From positions 1 to 61,188 of the forward strand of contig CAZNLL010000005.1 in the NCBI GenBank assembly GCA_964573885.1: a stretch of 61,188 nt of DNA. Reading direction: 5' to 3'. The notes under the pieces are model-generated. The model made no database searches, had not been told where the DNA came from, and was given only the letters and a program-made list of their open reading frames with translations. The first letter of the stretch is position 1, and every line of letters begins with the position of its first letter. Positions 1 through 8,126 of the stretch are shown here, in pieces. The position numbers and the translations under genes were made by a program. Source of the DNA: CAZNLL01 sp964573885. Lineage in GTDB: Bacteria; Desulfobacterota; DSM-4660; Desulfatiglandales; Desulfatiglandaceae.

Positions 1-3
1 CAG

Positions 4-10
4 AAGGAGG
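4..10 (+). promoter_or_regulatory. Ribosome binding site of the first gene
   Basis: The window opens with AAGGAGG ten bases before the ATG at 21. It supports that start and shows that the first gene is complete at its 5' end. Any promoter lies outside the window. Confidence 0.8.
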
Positions 11-20
11 AAGAAAAAAA

Positions 21-1469
21 ATGGCGGGAATTGTGTCCTATGGAGGTTACATACCGAGATACAGAATAGAGAGAAAACAGGTTTACAAGGCCATGGGCTG
101 GCTCAACCCGGCCACCTTTATGCCGGGTGAAAAGGCGGTGGCCAATTATGACGAAGACAGCCTGACCATGGCCGTGGCCGCAGGCCAGGACAGTCTGAGC
201 GATCTTGACCGCGGCACCATAGACGCGGTCTACTTCGCCACCACCACCGCCCCTTACGGGGAAAGACAAAACGCCGAGATCCTGGCAACGGCCCTTGATT
301 GCCGTTCCGACATCCGGTCGGCGGATTTCACGGACACCCCCAAGGCCGGCACCACCGCGGTCATTTCGGCCCTGGACGCCGTGGGGGCGAATTCGCTGAA
401 AGAGGTCATGGTATGCGCGGGAGACATGCGTATCGCCAAGGCCGGAAGCATGCAGGAAGAGATCTTTGGAGACGGCGGGGCGGCACTCATTATTGGACGA
501 GAAAATGTGGTGGCGGACTTTGCCGGGTCCTACTCCGTGTCCTATGACTTTGTGGATCACTGGAGGGGCTCGGGGCAAAAACTGGATCAACAGTGGGAGG
601 ATCGGTTCATCCGTGATGTGGGCTATACCCAATTCATTATCGAGGCCCTGGCGGGATTGGGCAAAAAATGCGGGATTGAACCAAAGAATTTGCAGCGTGT
701 CGCCTATCCCTGTCTTTATGCCGGTGATTTCAAAAAGATCGCCGGGAAACTGGGGCTTTCCCAGGAGCAAGTCGTGGAACCCCTCCTCGCCCAAGTGGGC
801 TATGCAGGTAGCGCGGACCCCCTCATGCACCTGGTCAAGGCCCTGGAAGAGTCAAAACCCGGAGACAAAATCGCCGTTGTCGGTTTCGGGGCCGGGGCGG
901 ATGCCATGCTTTTCGAGGTGACCCAAGGCATCCTGGAAATCCAGGGCGAGAGGCGCGGCATCAGCAAGCATCTTGCCATGCGAAGGGAGCTGAAAAGTTA
1001 TGAAAAGATGGCCTCCTTCCGTAACCTGCTGGTCACGGAAAAGGGTATCCGCGGAGAGAGGGTGGCCTCCACGGCCTTCTCGGAGCTGTGGAGGAGCCGC
1101 AGGGAGGTTCTTGCCCTGTATGGCGTACGGTGCATCCCCTGCGGGACGCCCCAATTCCCCGCTCAGCGGGTTTGCGTTAATCCCGAGTGTGGTGCCATTG
1201 ACCAGATGGAGCCCTATCGCTTTTCGGACAAAAGAGGATTCCTTTTCACATACACGGGAGACAACCTGGCCTTCAGCCCCAGCCCGCCGGCCATTTACGG
1301 CATTGTCAACTTCGAGGAGGGAGGCCGGTACTGGTTTGATTTGACGGACGTGGATCTGGAAGAGCTCAAGGTGGACATGCCTGTAGAGATGAGCTTTCGC
1401 AAGAAATATGTGGACGAGCAATTCGGGGTTCATGGTTATTTCTGGAAAGCGGTCCCGGTGATGGCCTAA
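21..1469 (+). CDS. HMG-CoA-synthase-like protein fused to a zinc-ribbon/OB-fold (DUF35) domain, copy 1
   Basis: 482 residues. Residues 1 to about 350 follow the thiolase-fold layout of archaeal 3-hydroxy-3-methylglutaryl-CoA synthase (opening GIVSYGGYIPRYR, then DEDSLTMAVAA). Residues about 365-480 are a DUF35 unit with a zinc ribbon (C371-x2-C374, then CVNPEC) and an OB-fold. In archaea the same three activities (thiolase, HMGCS, DUF35) are separate chains of one complex; here HMGCS and DUF35 are one chain and the thiolase follows 75 bases downstream. Against the archaeal enzyme as I recall it, the catalytic Glu, Cys and His positions read Thr75, Pro107 and Pro230, so classical HMG-CoA synthesis is doubtful. 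A scaffold role for the thiolase, or new chemistry, is inference. A paralogue lies at 49492-50961. Confidence 0.85.
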   Translation: MAGIVSYGGYIPRYRIERKQVYKAMGWLNPATFMPGEKAVANYDEDSLTMAVAAGQDSLSDLDRGTIDAVYFATTTAPYGERQNAEILATALDCRSDIRSADFTDTPKAGTTAVISALDAVGANSLKEVMVCAGDMRIAKAGSMQEEIFGDGGAALIIGRENVVADFAGSYSVSYDFVDHWRGSGQKLDQQWEDRFIRDVGYTQFIIEALAGLGKKCGIEPKNLQRVAYPCLYAGDFKKIAGKLGLSQEQVVEPLLAQVGYAGSADPLMHLVKALEESKPGDKIAVVGFGAGADAMLFEVTQGILEIQGERRGISKHLAMRRELKSYEKMASFRNLLVTEKGIRGERVASTAFSELWRSRREVLALYGVRCIPCGTPQFPAQRVCVNPECGAIDQMEPYRFSDKRGFLFTYTGDNLAFSPSPPAIYGIVNFEEGGRYWFDLTDVDLEELKVDMPVEMSFRKKYVDEQFGVHGYFWKAVPVMA

Positions 1470-1544
1470 GAACCGGGTGATTGGAGACCTACTTGAGAGA
1501 AGATTATCTGTGGGCCCCGGGCCCATGTGAAGGAGGACATGGCA

Positions 1545-2741
1545 ATGGCAGAAGGGATTAAAGACAAAGTCGCCATCATCGGGATGGGATGCACCCGTTT
1601 TGGAGAACGCTGGGACGCGGGTTCAGAAGACCTCATGGTGGAGGCCTTCAAGGAGGCCGTGGAGGATGCGGGAATCGAGAAAAAGGATATCCAGGCGGCA
1701 TGGTTCGGTTCATGCTTTGATGAAGTTAACGTGGGCAAGTCGGCCACCCCCTTAAGCCTGACCCTGAAGCTGCCCTTTCTCCCGGTTACAAGGGTGGAGA
1801 ACTTCTGTGCCACCGGCACTGAAGCGCTCCGGGGAGCCGTATACGCCGTGGCCTCAGGGGCCAATGACATCTGTCTTGCCCTGGGGAGCGAAAAACTCAA
1901 GGACACCGGCTACGCAGGGCTCCCGGAGTTTTCCCAGTCTCTCGGCACCAAAAACCGTTTGATCTTCCCCAATATCACCGCCCCGGGGGCATTCGCCATG
2001 ATGGCCACGCGCTACTTTTCCAAGTACGGATTAGGGCCTGAAGAAGGCAAAGAAGTGCTGGCCATGATTTCGGCCAAGAGCCACCACAACGGCGCCAAAA
2101 ACCCCAAGGCCCACCTGCGCAGGGAGGTGTCGGTGGAGCAGATCCTCAAGGCCCCCATGATCGCATGGCCTCTCGGCCTCTTCGACTGCTGCGGCGTGAG
2201 CGACGGGGCGGCCGCGGCCATTGTGTGCCGGGCCGACATGGCCAAAAACTTCCGCCCTGACCCGGTGTATGTAAAATCCATGCAGATCGCCCTGAGCTCC
2301 GGTGAAGAGATGATGTACACGGACTGGGACGGCACCTATGTGGCTACAGCCGTCCAGTGTGCGGCCCGCGCCTATGAGGAGGCCGGGATCACCAACCCCA
2401 GGGAAGAAATCAGCATGATGGAACTCCATGACTGTTTTTCCATCACAGAGCTTGTCACCTATGAAGACCTGGGCATCTCTCCACGGGGAAAGGCGGCGGA
2501 CGATGTTCGCGACGGTTTCTTCCACCTGGACGGCGACATTCCCTGTCAGCCCGACGGAGGACTCAAGTGCTTCGGCCATCCCATCGGGGCGTCGGGTCTC
2601 AGGATGATGTATGAAATGTACAAGCAACTCCAGGGCAAAGCCGGAGACAGGCAGATCAGCAATCCCCGGCTCGGGCTCACCCACAATATGGGCGGCTTCC
2701 CTCCCATGAACCTGATCAGCATCAGCATCGTGGGGCTTTAG
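1545..2741 (+). CDS. SCP-x/archaeal-type thiolase (acetyl-CoA acetyltransferase family), copy 1
   Basis: 398 residues from the ATG at 1545. I prefer this start over GTG 1527 or ATG 1539 because AAGGAGG at 1530-1536 gives 8-base spacing, and because the resulting N-terminus MAEGIKDKVAIIGMG matches the second copy at 51074. Thiolase residues are intact: nucleophile Cys88 in NFCATGTE, His295 and Cys297 in HDCFSITE, and His345 in GHPIGASG. It should make or cleave a 3-oxoacyl-CoA with acetyl-CoA or another acyl-CoA. Members of this subfamily usually need a DUF35 partner, supplied here by the C-terminus of the upstream fusion protein. The substrate cannot be read from sequence. Confidence 0.88.
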   Translation: MAEGIKDKVAIIGMGCTRFGERWDAGSEDLMVEAFKEAVEDAGIEKKDIQAAWFGSCFDEVNVGKSATPLSLTLKLPFLPVTRVENFCATGTEALRGAVYAVASGANDICLALGSEKLKDTGYAGLPEFSQSLGTKNRLIFPNITAPGAFAMMATRYFSKYGLGPEEGKEVLAMISAKSHHNGAKNPKAHLRREVSVEQILKAPMIAWPLGLFDCCGVSDGAAAAIVCRADMAKNFRPDPVYVKSMQIALSSGEEMMYTDWDGTYVATAVQCAARAYEEAGITNPREEISMMELHDCFSITELVTYEDLGISPRGKAADDVRDGFFHLDGDIPCQPDGGLKCFGHPIGASGLRMMYEMYKQLQGKAGDRQISNPRLGLTHNMGGFPPMNLISISIVGL

Positions 2742-2855
2742 TACCCTTGGACAAGGCCTGAAGCAAACGTGTGAGGGAATACCCGTCCATAGATCAATTC
2801 AGCCAAGAGTGCGTTTCCCATCCGGCTGATGGATGGGAACCACAAGGGGGATGGA

Positions 2856-3179
2856 ATGGCCTTTATCCATGAACTCCCTTTTCATTTCGAGAAGCTCGGC
2901 GTCCTTGGCTTTCTCAGCAATCCCTTCGTGCTTATCATTCTTGGTGTTATTTTCCTTGTTCTCCTCAGGCTCAAACGAAACGCACCGGCCGCCTTTCTCT
3001 GGGGTTTTGTGGGATATTACCACCTTTTCAGGCTCTTGCCCCAGGAGACAGGGGACAGCATTGGTGACATGAAGACCTTCTTCCTCATGATGGGGTCTAC
3101 GGATTTTCTGGTCTTTATTGTGGGCAATCTCGCCCTTGTCGGCGGGGCCGCTTACATCTACTTTGTAAGAGGCCACTAG
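2856..3179 (+). CDS. Small membrane protein of unknown function
   Basis: 107 residues from ATG 2856, chosen because AAGGGGG at 2844-2850 sits five bases upstream; ATG 2829 is in frame but has no good ribosome site. There are probably three hydrophobic segments: FVLIILGVIFLVLLRL near residues 25-40, a weaker one at AAFLWGFVGYYHLF, and a C-terminal one around FLVFIVGNLALVGGAAYIYF. A short loop with basic residues separates the first two. I recognise no family. It stands about 115 bases after the thiolase and before a hairpin, so it may end the first transcript. It could be a transporter accessory or an orphan membrane protein. Confidence 0.6.
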   Translation: MAFIHELPFHFEKLGVLGFLSNPFVLIILGVIFLVLLRLKRNAPAAFLWGFVGYYHLFRLLPQETGDSIGDMKTFFLMMGSTDFLVFIVGNLALVGGAAYIYFVRGH

Positions 3180-3198
3180 GCGCGGAAGTGTCTGAACC

Positions 3199-3229
3199 GG
3201 GCCTTGTCCGGCTCGCCCGGAACAGGCCC
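3199..3229 (+). terminator. Hairpin, possible terminator
   Basis: GGGCCTTGTCCGG pairs with CCGGAACAGGCCC across a five-base loop, with one two-base mismatch. No T-run follows, so an intrinsic terminator is only possible. It lies 20 bases after the small membrane protein and before the OmpA gene. Confidence 0.4.
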
Positions 3230-3291
3230 CGCAGAAAATATCATCATGCCTTTGGTATAGTCAATTTTGACAAGACGAAAAGGGGGTACCC

Positions 3292-4728
3292 ATGAAGAAT
3301 GTTGCCATAGTCGTGTTATCTATTCTGCTGGCAGCGGCGATCGTCCTTGGATTCATCCTCCATAAGCATGAGCTGGGTGTCCAGGAGGCCCTTCAGGCCG
3401 AGCTCGCCACAGGCCATTCAGAGATCCAAGCCCTTCAACAAAAGATCGCCAAATATGACACAAGGATCAAGGAACTCAAGGGCCAGGTCCTGGGTGCGGG
3501 CGAGAGAATAGAGGCGGCAAAAAAGAGGACTGAAAGGCTGGAATCCAAGTATCTTGATACACTTAAGGGGATGGAGGCCCGCCTTTCCGGCCTTGAAAAC
3601 GCGGTAAGCCTCAAGGATCAGGTCCTCTCAGAGCTCAAAGAGGCCCTGGAAAAGCTGAAAAAAGACCTGGAAGAAGCAAGAACGACCAAAGACGCATTAA
3701 CCTCCCGCCTGACCTCCAAGGAGGAAGAGCTCTCGTCCCTCCAGAACTCTTTAAAAGAGGCCCGGACTCACATTCAGGACCTTGAAGCGCAAATCCGGCA
3801 AAACAAGGTCCACGAGGAGGCCCTGGAAAAGCTGAAAAAAGACCTGGAAGAAGCAAGAACGACCAAAGACGCATTAACCTCCCGCCTGACCTCCAAGGAG
3901 GAAGAGCTCTCGTCCCTCCAGAACTCTTTAAAAGAGGCCCGGACCCACATTCAGGACCTTGAAGCGCAAATCCGGCAAAACAAGGCCCGTAAGGAGGCCA
4001 TGGAAAAACTGAAAAGAGAACTGGAAGAGGTGCGGACGGCTAAAGACGCCTTAACTTCCCGGCTGGCCTCCAAGGAAGAACAACTCGCCACCCTCCAAGA
4101 CTCTCTGAAAGAGGCCCAGGACTTGGTATCCGAGTTAAAGCACCTCCTCGCCGCCAGAGAAGCCGTTGTCCAGGATCTCCAGGATCAGGTAAAGGCCCTG
4201 GAGCATCAGCTGGCGGATCTTGAAAAGATAAAATCCGCGGCTGAAGGCAGGATCGAGCAAATGAAGTCCACTTACAACGCCCTGGTGGGTGACCTCAAGA
4301 AACGGATTGAAAACAAGGAAATCACCATCAAGCGGATCGCGGAAAAAATTTCCGTCACCTTTGTAGACCGCATCCTTTTTGAATTCGGCAAGGCCACCAT
4401 CACACCGGAGGGGCAAGAGGTCTTAGACAAGGTGGGGAACATCCTCAAAAATATCCAAGACAGGCAGGTCCGGGTCATCGGGCACACCGATCCTGTCCCT
4501 ATCATGGAGGCCTATCAGTATAAGTTCCCCTCCAACTGGGAGCTTTCCGCCGCCCGGGCCTCGGCGGTCATCCGTTACCTCCAGGAGAAGACGGGGGTGA
4601 GCCCCAAAAACATGGAGGCGGTGGGGCGGGCCTTCTATGACCCGGTGGCCTCCAATGATACGCCCGAGGGCCGTGCCTGGAACCGGCGGGTCAACATCAT
4701 CATCGCACCCAGGCTCCATGCCCAATAG
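3292..4728 (+). CDS. Coiled-coil OmpA/MotB-family peptidoglycan-binding protein
   Basis: 478 residues. The N-terminus has one uncleaved-looking transmembrane segment (about residues 4-24, VAIVVLSILLAAAIVLGFIL), so the protein is probably anchored in the inner membrane. Residues about 30-350 are a long charged coiled coil built partly from three 59-residue tandem repeats. Residues about 355-475 form an OmpA-like domain (ILFEFGKATITPEG, then VIGHTDPVP, then NWELSAARA and GRAWNRRVNI), which in this family binds peptidoglycan. The likely role is a periplasmic strut joining inner membrane and cell wall, as in MotB- or TolR-like proteins. GGGGG at 3284-3288 precedes the ATG. No motor or Tol partner gene is adjacent. 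Confidence 0.85.
   Translation: MKNVAIVVLSILLAAAIVLGFILHKHELGVQEALQAELATGHSEIQALQQKIAKYDTRIKELKGQVLGAGERIEAAKKRTERLESKYLDTLKGMEARLSGLENAVSLKDQVLSELKEALEKLKKDLEEARTTKDALTSRLTSKEEELSSLQNSLKEARTHIQDLEAQIRQNKVHEEALEKLKKDLEEARTTKDALTSRLTSKEEELSSLQNSLKEARTHIQDLEAQIRQNKARKEAMEKLKRELEEVRTAKDALTSRLASKEEQLATLQDSLKEAQDLVSELKHLLAAREAVVQDLQDQVKALEHQLADLEKIKSAAEGRIEQMKSTYNALVGDLKKRIENKEITIKRIAEKISVTFVDRILFEFGKATITPEGQEVLDKVGNILKNIQDRQVRVIGHTDPVPIMEAYQYKFPSNWELSAARASAVIRYLQEKTGVSPKNMEAVGRAFYDPVASNDTPEGRAWNRRVNIIIAPRLHAQ
3640..4170 (+). repeat. Three 177-bp in-frame tandem repeats inside the OmpA gene
   Basis: Units start at 3640, 3817 and 3994, a period of exactly 177 bases or 59 codons. Units 1 and 2 are nearly identical at the nucleotide level, differing at one silent site and the last few codons, so that duplication is recent. 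Unit 3 is clearly diverged. The repeats lengthen the coiled coil without changing its register. Confidence 0.9.
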
Positions 4729-4778
4729 CAGGCTTTGAGGGCACTTAAATCCCTAAACCCGAAAAGGGAGGTTCGACA

Positions 4779-5585
4779 ATGTCCAAAGTGAAGGTCCAAG
4801 GCATGTCTTTCTACTATCTCATGCAGGGGGAGGGATATCCCCTGATCCTGATCCGCGGTCTGGGAAGTAACGCGGATCACTGGTATGAACAAATACCGGA
4901 CTTCTCATCCCGGTACCGGGTGGTGGCTTTTGATAACCGTGGAATCGGCCGCTCCGACGACAATGGAGAAGACTTCACCATCCAGACCATGGCCGCGGAC
5001 ACGGTTGGGATCATGGAGGCCCTTGAAATCCCCAGGGCCCATATCCTGGGTCTCTCCATGGGGGGGATGATCGCCCAGGAGGTCGCCATTCAATACCCCG
5101 AGAGGGTGAACGGGCTTGTCCTGGCCTGCACCCACTGCGGCGGCGATCATGCCGTGAGGGCCTCCGATGAAATCGGGTCCCTTATGGGCGAGTATGTGAC
5201 CACCGGTACGCCCGAAGCGGCCCAAAAGGCGGCAAAGTGCTTCTTTGCGGACACCACTCTCCAAAAGGCCCCCGATCTCGTCCAAAAGTACCAGGAAGTG
5301 TCCAGGGCCTATCCCCGGTCCCCGGATATCATGATGCGCCAGTGGAAGGCCATACAGAAACACGACACCTGGGAGGCCCTTCCGCGTATCCAGGGCCCTA
5401 CCTTGGTCTTGACGGGGAAGGAAGACGTCCTTATCCCGCCGGAGAATTCGGAAATTCTGGCCGGGCGGATTCCTCACGCCTCTCTCCAGGTCATGGAGGG
5501 GGGTGGCCATCAGTTCCTGGTGGAGCAGGCCGCGGCCTGCAACAAGGCGGTGATGGCCTTCCTGGACGCCCTTCCCCCCTCCTGA
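4779..5585 (+). CDS. Alpha/beta-hydrolase, 3-oxoadipate-enol-lactonase-like
   Basis: 268 residues, complete. The nucleophile elbow is GLSMGG (Ser near residue 95), the acid is probably the Asp of GKEDVLIPPEN and the base the His of GGGHQFLVEQ, so the triad is present. The oxyanion loop LIRGLGSNADHW is typical of the enol-lactonase/C-C hydrolase branch. The substrate is unknown: a lactone, thioester or carboxyl ester is equally possible. GGGAGG precedes the ATG. There is no signal peptide, so it should be cytoplasmic. It converges with the flavoenzyme gene at 5728, and a hairpin at 5628-5646 lies between them. Confidence 0.8.
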   Translation: MSKVKVQGMSFYYLMQGEGYPLILIRGLGSNADHWYEQIPDFSSRYRVVAFDNRGIGRSDDNGEDFTIQTMAADTVGIMEALEIPRAHILGLSMGGMIAQEVAIQYPERVNGLVLACTHCGGDHAVRASDEIGSLMGEYVTTGTPEAAQKAAKCFFADTTLQKAPDLVQKYQEVSRAYPRSPDIMMRQWKAIQKHDTWEALPRIQGPTLVLTGKEDVLIPPENSEILAGRIPHASLQVMEGGGHQFLVEQAAACNKAVMAFLDALPPS

Positions 5586-5627
5586 TCCACGGCCTGAGCA
5601 GGGGTTCTTTTGACCCGGCTCCACGCA

Positions 5628-5646
5628 AGGGTTTTCGTAACCCTTC
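5628..5646. terminator. Short hairpin between convergent genes
   Basis: AAGGGTT and AACCCTT flank a five-base loop. It lies between the 3' ends of two convergent genes. The T-run is weak in both directions, so its role as a terminator is tentative. Confidence 0.35.
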
Positions 5647-5687
5647 CGGTGTTTGCAGTGTTTGTGGGGATCATGACCTCCTTTCTT
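5635..5687 (-). repeat. 53-bp element carrying a strong ribosome site and ATG, copy 1
   Basis: Read on the minus strand the element begins AGAAAGGAGGTCATGATCC and continues with sequence closely matching 38327-38379. It lies just past the stop codon of the flavoenzyme gene. The ATG at 5675 opens a frame running antisense into the hydrolase gene, with no credible protein, so this looks like a repeated start-region remnant rather than a gene. Confidence 0.5.
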
Positions 5688-5727
5688 TTGTTCCGAGGCT
5701 CCCAGGCTGGTCTTTTCTACGGGTTTT

Positions 5728-7668
5728 CTATATCAAACGGGCGGTGCGGAAACCCTCCCAGATGGCCTGCATGACCCGCCCGGGCCTGACGCAGTCCCCC
5801 ACGGCGTACACATCGAATGGCAATCCCTTCAATTGCTCAATGAGCATTGATTCCGGTTTGAGTCCTGCGGCCACCACCACGCTGTCGGCCCGGATCTCTC
5901 CGTCGCCGCCTTGGCCCTTCAAAACCACACCCCTCTCGGTGATTTCCTCCACCCTGGATCGGGTGAACACCGTCACCCCTTCACCCGCCAGCATCTTCAT
6001 GAGATGCTGGCGGTTGGCCCCGTTCTCCCCCCTGCAGATGCGACCCATGATCTCTACGATTGACACCCTTTTTCCCATGCGGGCCAGATAGACCGCCCCC
6101 TCGCATCCCACTGCTCCCCCGCCGATGACCACCACCTCTTCACCCGCCTCCCCATGGCCCAGATAAAGATCCACGGCGGTACACAGCCGGAGCTTTTCCC
6201 TTCCCGGGATCTGGGGCACGAGGGGAACCGCCCCTGCGGCTACTACCACAACATCGGGATCCGCCTCTTCCACCCCATCCCGGGTGGCCTCTTTTCCCAG
6301 TCTCACCTCCACCCCCCATGTGCGCACCTGTGTGGACAAATAGTCCACCAGGGTGCGGAGATCCTTTTTGAATGCCGGCACAGAGGCCGGGATCAGGTTA
6401 CCGCCCAGGCGGTCCCTTTTTTCCCAGAGGGAGACCCTGTGTCCCCTGCGGGCCGCCACCACCGCCCCTTGCATGCCCGCCGGGCCCCCGCCGATAATGA
6501 GCACGGATTTGCGTTTTGTTGCCGGCCTGAGGGCAAAGGCCCTTTCCATGCCGGCTTCGGGGTTAACGGTACAGCTCAAGTATTTTCCCCGGAAGATCCG
6601 GCTCAGGCATCCGGTATGGTCCCCGATACACGGCCTGATTTCCTGGAATCTCTTATCTTTCACCTTCTCCGGCCATTCGGGGTCGGCCAGGAGGGCCCTG
6701 CCCAGGGAAATAAAATCGGCCTTCTTCTCCTTGAGTACCCTTTCAGCCAGTTCAGGGTAGCCCAGTTTGCCCACGGCAATGACGGGAATATTGACCACCT
6801 CTTTAACCTTTTCGGCCATATCCACCATGCACCCGGGAGGCTGATATGTGGGGGGATGGGCCCAGTACCAGGTCTCATAGCAACCGGCGTCCACTTCCAG
6901 GGCGTCGGCCCCGCCCGACTCAAATCGCCTCGCCATTTCAAGGGACTCCTCCATTTCCCGGCCCCCTTTGATGTGATGGACCAGGCCGAAGCGGTATATG
7001 ACGGGGAAGCCATGGCCCAGGGTGGCCTTGATGGCATGGATCACCTCCAGGGGAAACCTGAGACGCCCCTCCAGATCACCTCCGTACTTATCAGATCTTT
7101 GATTCCACAGCGCGCTTTGAAACTGGTCAAGGAGATATCCCTCATGGCCGTGGAGTTCCACCCCATCCACACCGGCGGCCCGCAGAAAAAGGGCGGCCCT
7201 GGCAAATGCCCTGACCAGCCTTTCCACCTCCCCGGTGGTCAAGGCCCTGGCCTTTATCCTGGGATTCCAAAAGCACGAACCCGGCGAGGGCGCCACGGCA
7301 TGACCCTTATAGAGGATGTCCCCGAAGCCCACCCTCCCCACCCCGGCGGTTAATTGGACGCACAGTTTCGCCCCGTAGTCGTGGACGGCCTCGACAAGCT
7401 CGGCGAGCCGGCCTATGTGGATGGGCGAATCAACCCGGGTAAAAACCCCTAAGCCCTCTTCCGCCTTCTTTTCCACCTCCACGTCCACACACGTCATGCC
7501 GGTGATGATCATGCCCACGCCGCCCTGTGCCCTGGCCCGGTAGTAATCAATGGCCCGCTCCGAGAGCCTTCCGTCAGGCTCGGCCAGGGCCCCTATGCCC
7601 ATGGGCGCCATGAGGATCCTGTTTTTTATTTCGAGCTTGCCGATCCTTCCGGTTTCAAAGAGTCTCAT
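5728..7668 (-). CDS. 2,4-dienoyl-CoA-reductase-like NADH:flavin oxidoreductase (old yellow enzyme family, FeS/FMN/FAD)
   Basis: 646 residues from ATG 7668. An in-frame TTG at 7740 is possible but lies among the promoter elements. Residues 1 to about 335 are an FMN TIM barrel (opening MRLFETGRIGKLEIKNR). Then comes the FeS segment, then an FAD fold (LIIGGGPAGMQGA) and an NAD fold (VVVIGGGAVGCEGA). This is the layout of FadH and trimethylamine dehydrogenase. The cluster motif normally has four cysteines; here they read Cys347, Asp350, Cys354 and Cys366, so one ligand is Asp. Reduction of an enoyl- or dienoyl-CoA, or a related enone, is likely. It is a single-gene transcript with its own promoter at 7751-7782. 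Confidence 0.87.
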   Translation of the reverse strand: MRLFETGRIGKLEIKNRILMAPMGIGALAEPDGRLSERAIDYYRARAQGGVGMIITGMTCVDVEVEKKAEEGLGVFTRVDSPIHIGRLAELVEAVHDYGAKLCVQLTAGVGRVGFGDILYKGHAVAPSPGSCFWNPRIKARALTTGEVERLVRAFARAALFLRAAGVDGVELHGHEGYLLDQFQSALWNQRSDKYGGDLEGRLRFPLEVIHAIKATLGHGFPVIYRFGLVHHIKGGREMEESLEMARRFESGGADALEVDAGCYETWYWAHPPTYQPPGCMVDMAEKVKEVVNIPVIAVGKLGYPELAERVLKEKKADFISLGRALLADPEWPEKVKDKRFQEIRPCIGDHTGCLSRIFRGKYLSCTVNPEAGMERAFALRPATKRKSVLIIGGGPAGMQGAVVAARRGHRVSLWEKRDRLGGNLIPASVPAFKKDLRTLVDYLSTQVRTWGVEVRLGKEATRDGVEEADPDVVVVAAGAVPLVPQIPGREKLRLCTAVDLYLGHGEAGEEVVVIGGGAVGCEGAVYLARMGKRVSIVEIMGRICRGENGANRQHLMKMLAGEGVTVFTRSRVEEITERGVVLKGQGGDGEIRADSVVVAAGLKPESMLIEQLKGLPFDVYAVGDCVRPGRVMQAIWEGFRTARLI

Positions 7669-7750
7669 ACCTTTATCCCGTTTTTTGAGGTTCAAAAAGA
7701 GGCCCCTTCTCAGGGCTGATCCCTTTTTTCTGCTTGACAATTAGTCTGAA

Positions 7751-7782
7751 ATTTAATTATAAAATTAATTAAATCATGTCAA
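7751..7782 (-). promoter_or_regulatory. Promoter with AT-rich palindromic operator candidate (site A)
   Basis: On the minus strand TTGACA (7777-7782) is followed after 15 bases by TATAAT (7756-7761), a strong sigma-70-type pair with short spacing. A perfect 9-bp inverted repeat, ATTTAATTA (7751-7759) and TAATTAAAT (7766-7774), covers the -10 box, where a repressor would block transcription. The same half-site recurs at 38522-38533 and 49427-49454. Confidence 0.65.
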
Positions 7783-7843
7783 GCACAAGGTGGAAAAGGG
7801 TGCTGAACCCGAGGCCTCTTACCCGGAACCGAGGGCTCTGGAA

Positions 7844-8015
7844 AGGGCAAGTGATCAGGTCAACCTTCGGTTGACAGGTACTGGTTACTGGGGATTGGGG
7901 GTTAGACCATCGCCCCATGCAGGCGGGTACGCTGCAAAGACCAATACCAAGTAACCGATACCCAACACCGCGGCGCTCGTGCCGCCACTTGGACCCTGGA
8001 ATCCCCGAATCCTGG
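7844..8015 (+). repeat. Heptamer-built intergenic repeat, copy 1
   Basis: A segment of about 170 bases containing the stem GTCAACC-TTC-GGTTGAC, 7-bp units related to GGGGATT and GGTTACT, and a tail GCCGCCACTTGGACCCTGGA. It matches 16329-16497 in the same orientation and 18709-18886 inverted. It fills most of the 458-base gap between the flavoenzyme and the next operon; the rest holds site A and about 100 bases before 8127 where I see nothing. A short minus-strand frame inside it is a by-product of the repeat. Confidence 0.85.
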
Positions 8016-8126
8016 AGTGGCATCAGCAGGGCGGGTCACCGCACCCGCCGGATATGAGATGCCCCTGGATAAAGCCATAAATGAGGATAAAATGACCACT
8101 ATTCAGCCTTTGGGAGGATTGATTCT

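Noticed and set aside
2799..3176. 125-codon frame antisense to the small membrane protein
   Set aside because: The plus strand has a ribosome site and membrane-like segments; the antisense text is highly charged with no pattern.
6154..7353. Long plus-strand frame antisense to the FeS flavoenzyme
   Set aside because: Shadow of a gene whose motifs on the minus strand are unambiguous.
7769..8023. Small minus-strand protein-like frame in the repeat, with a counterpart at 18647-18931
   Set aside because: Similarity between the two is explained by the repeated DNA itself; neither has a ribosome site or domain.
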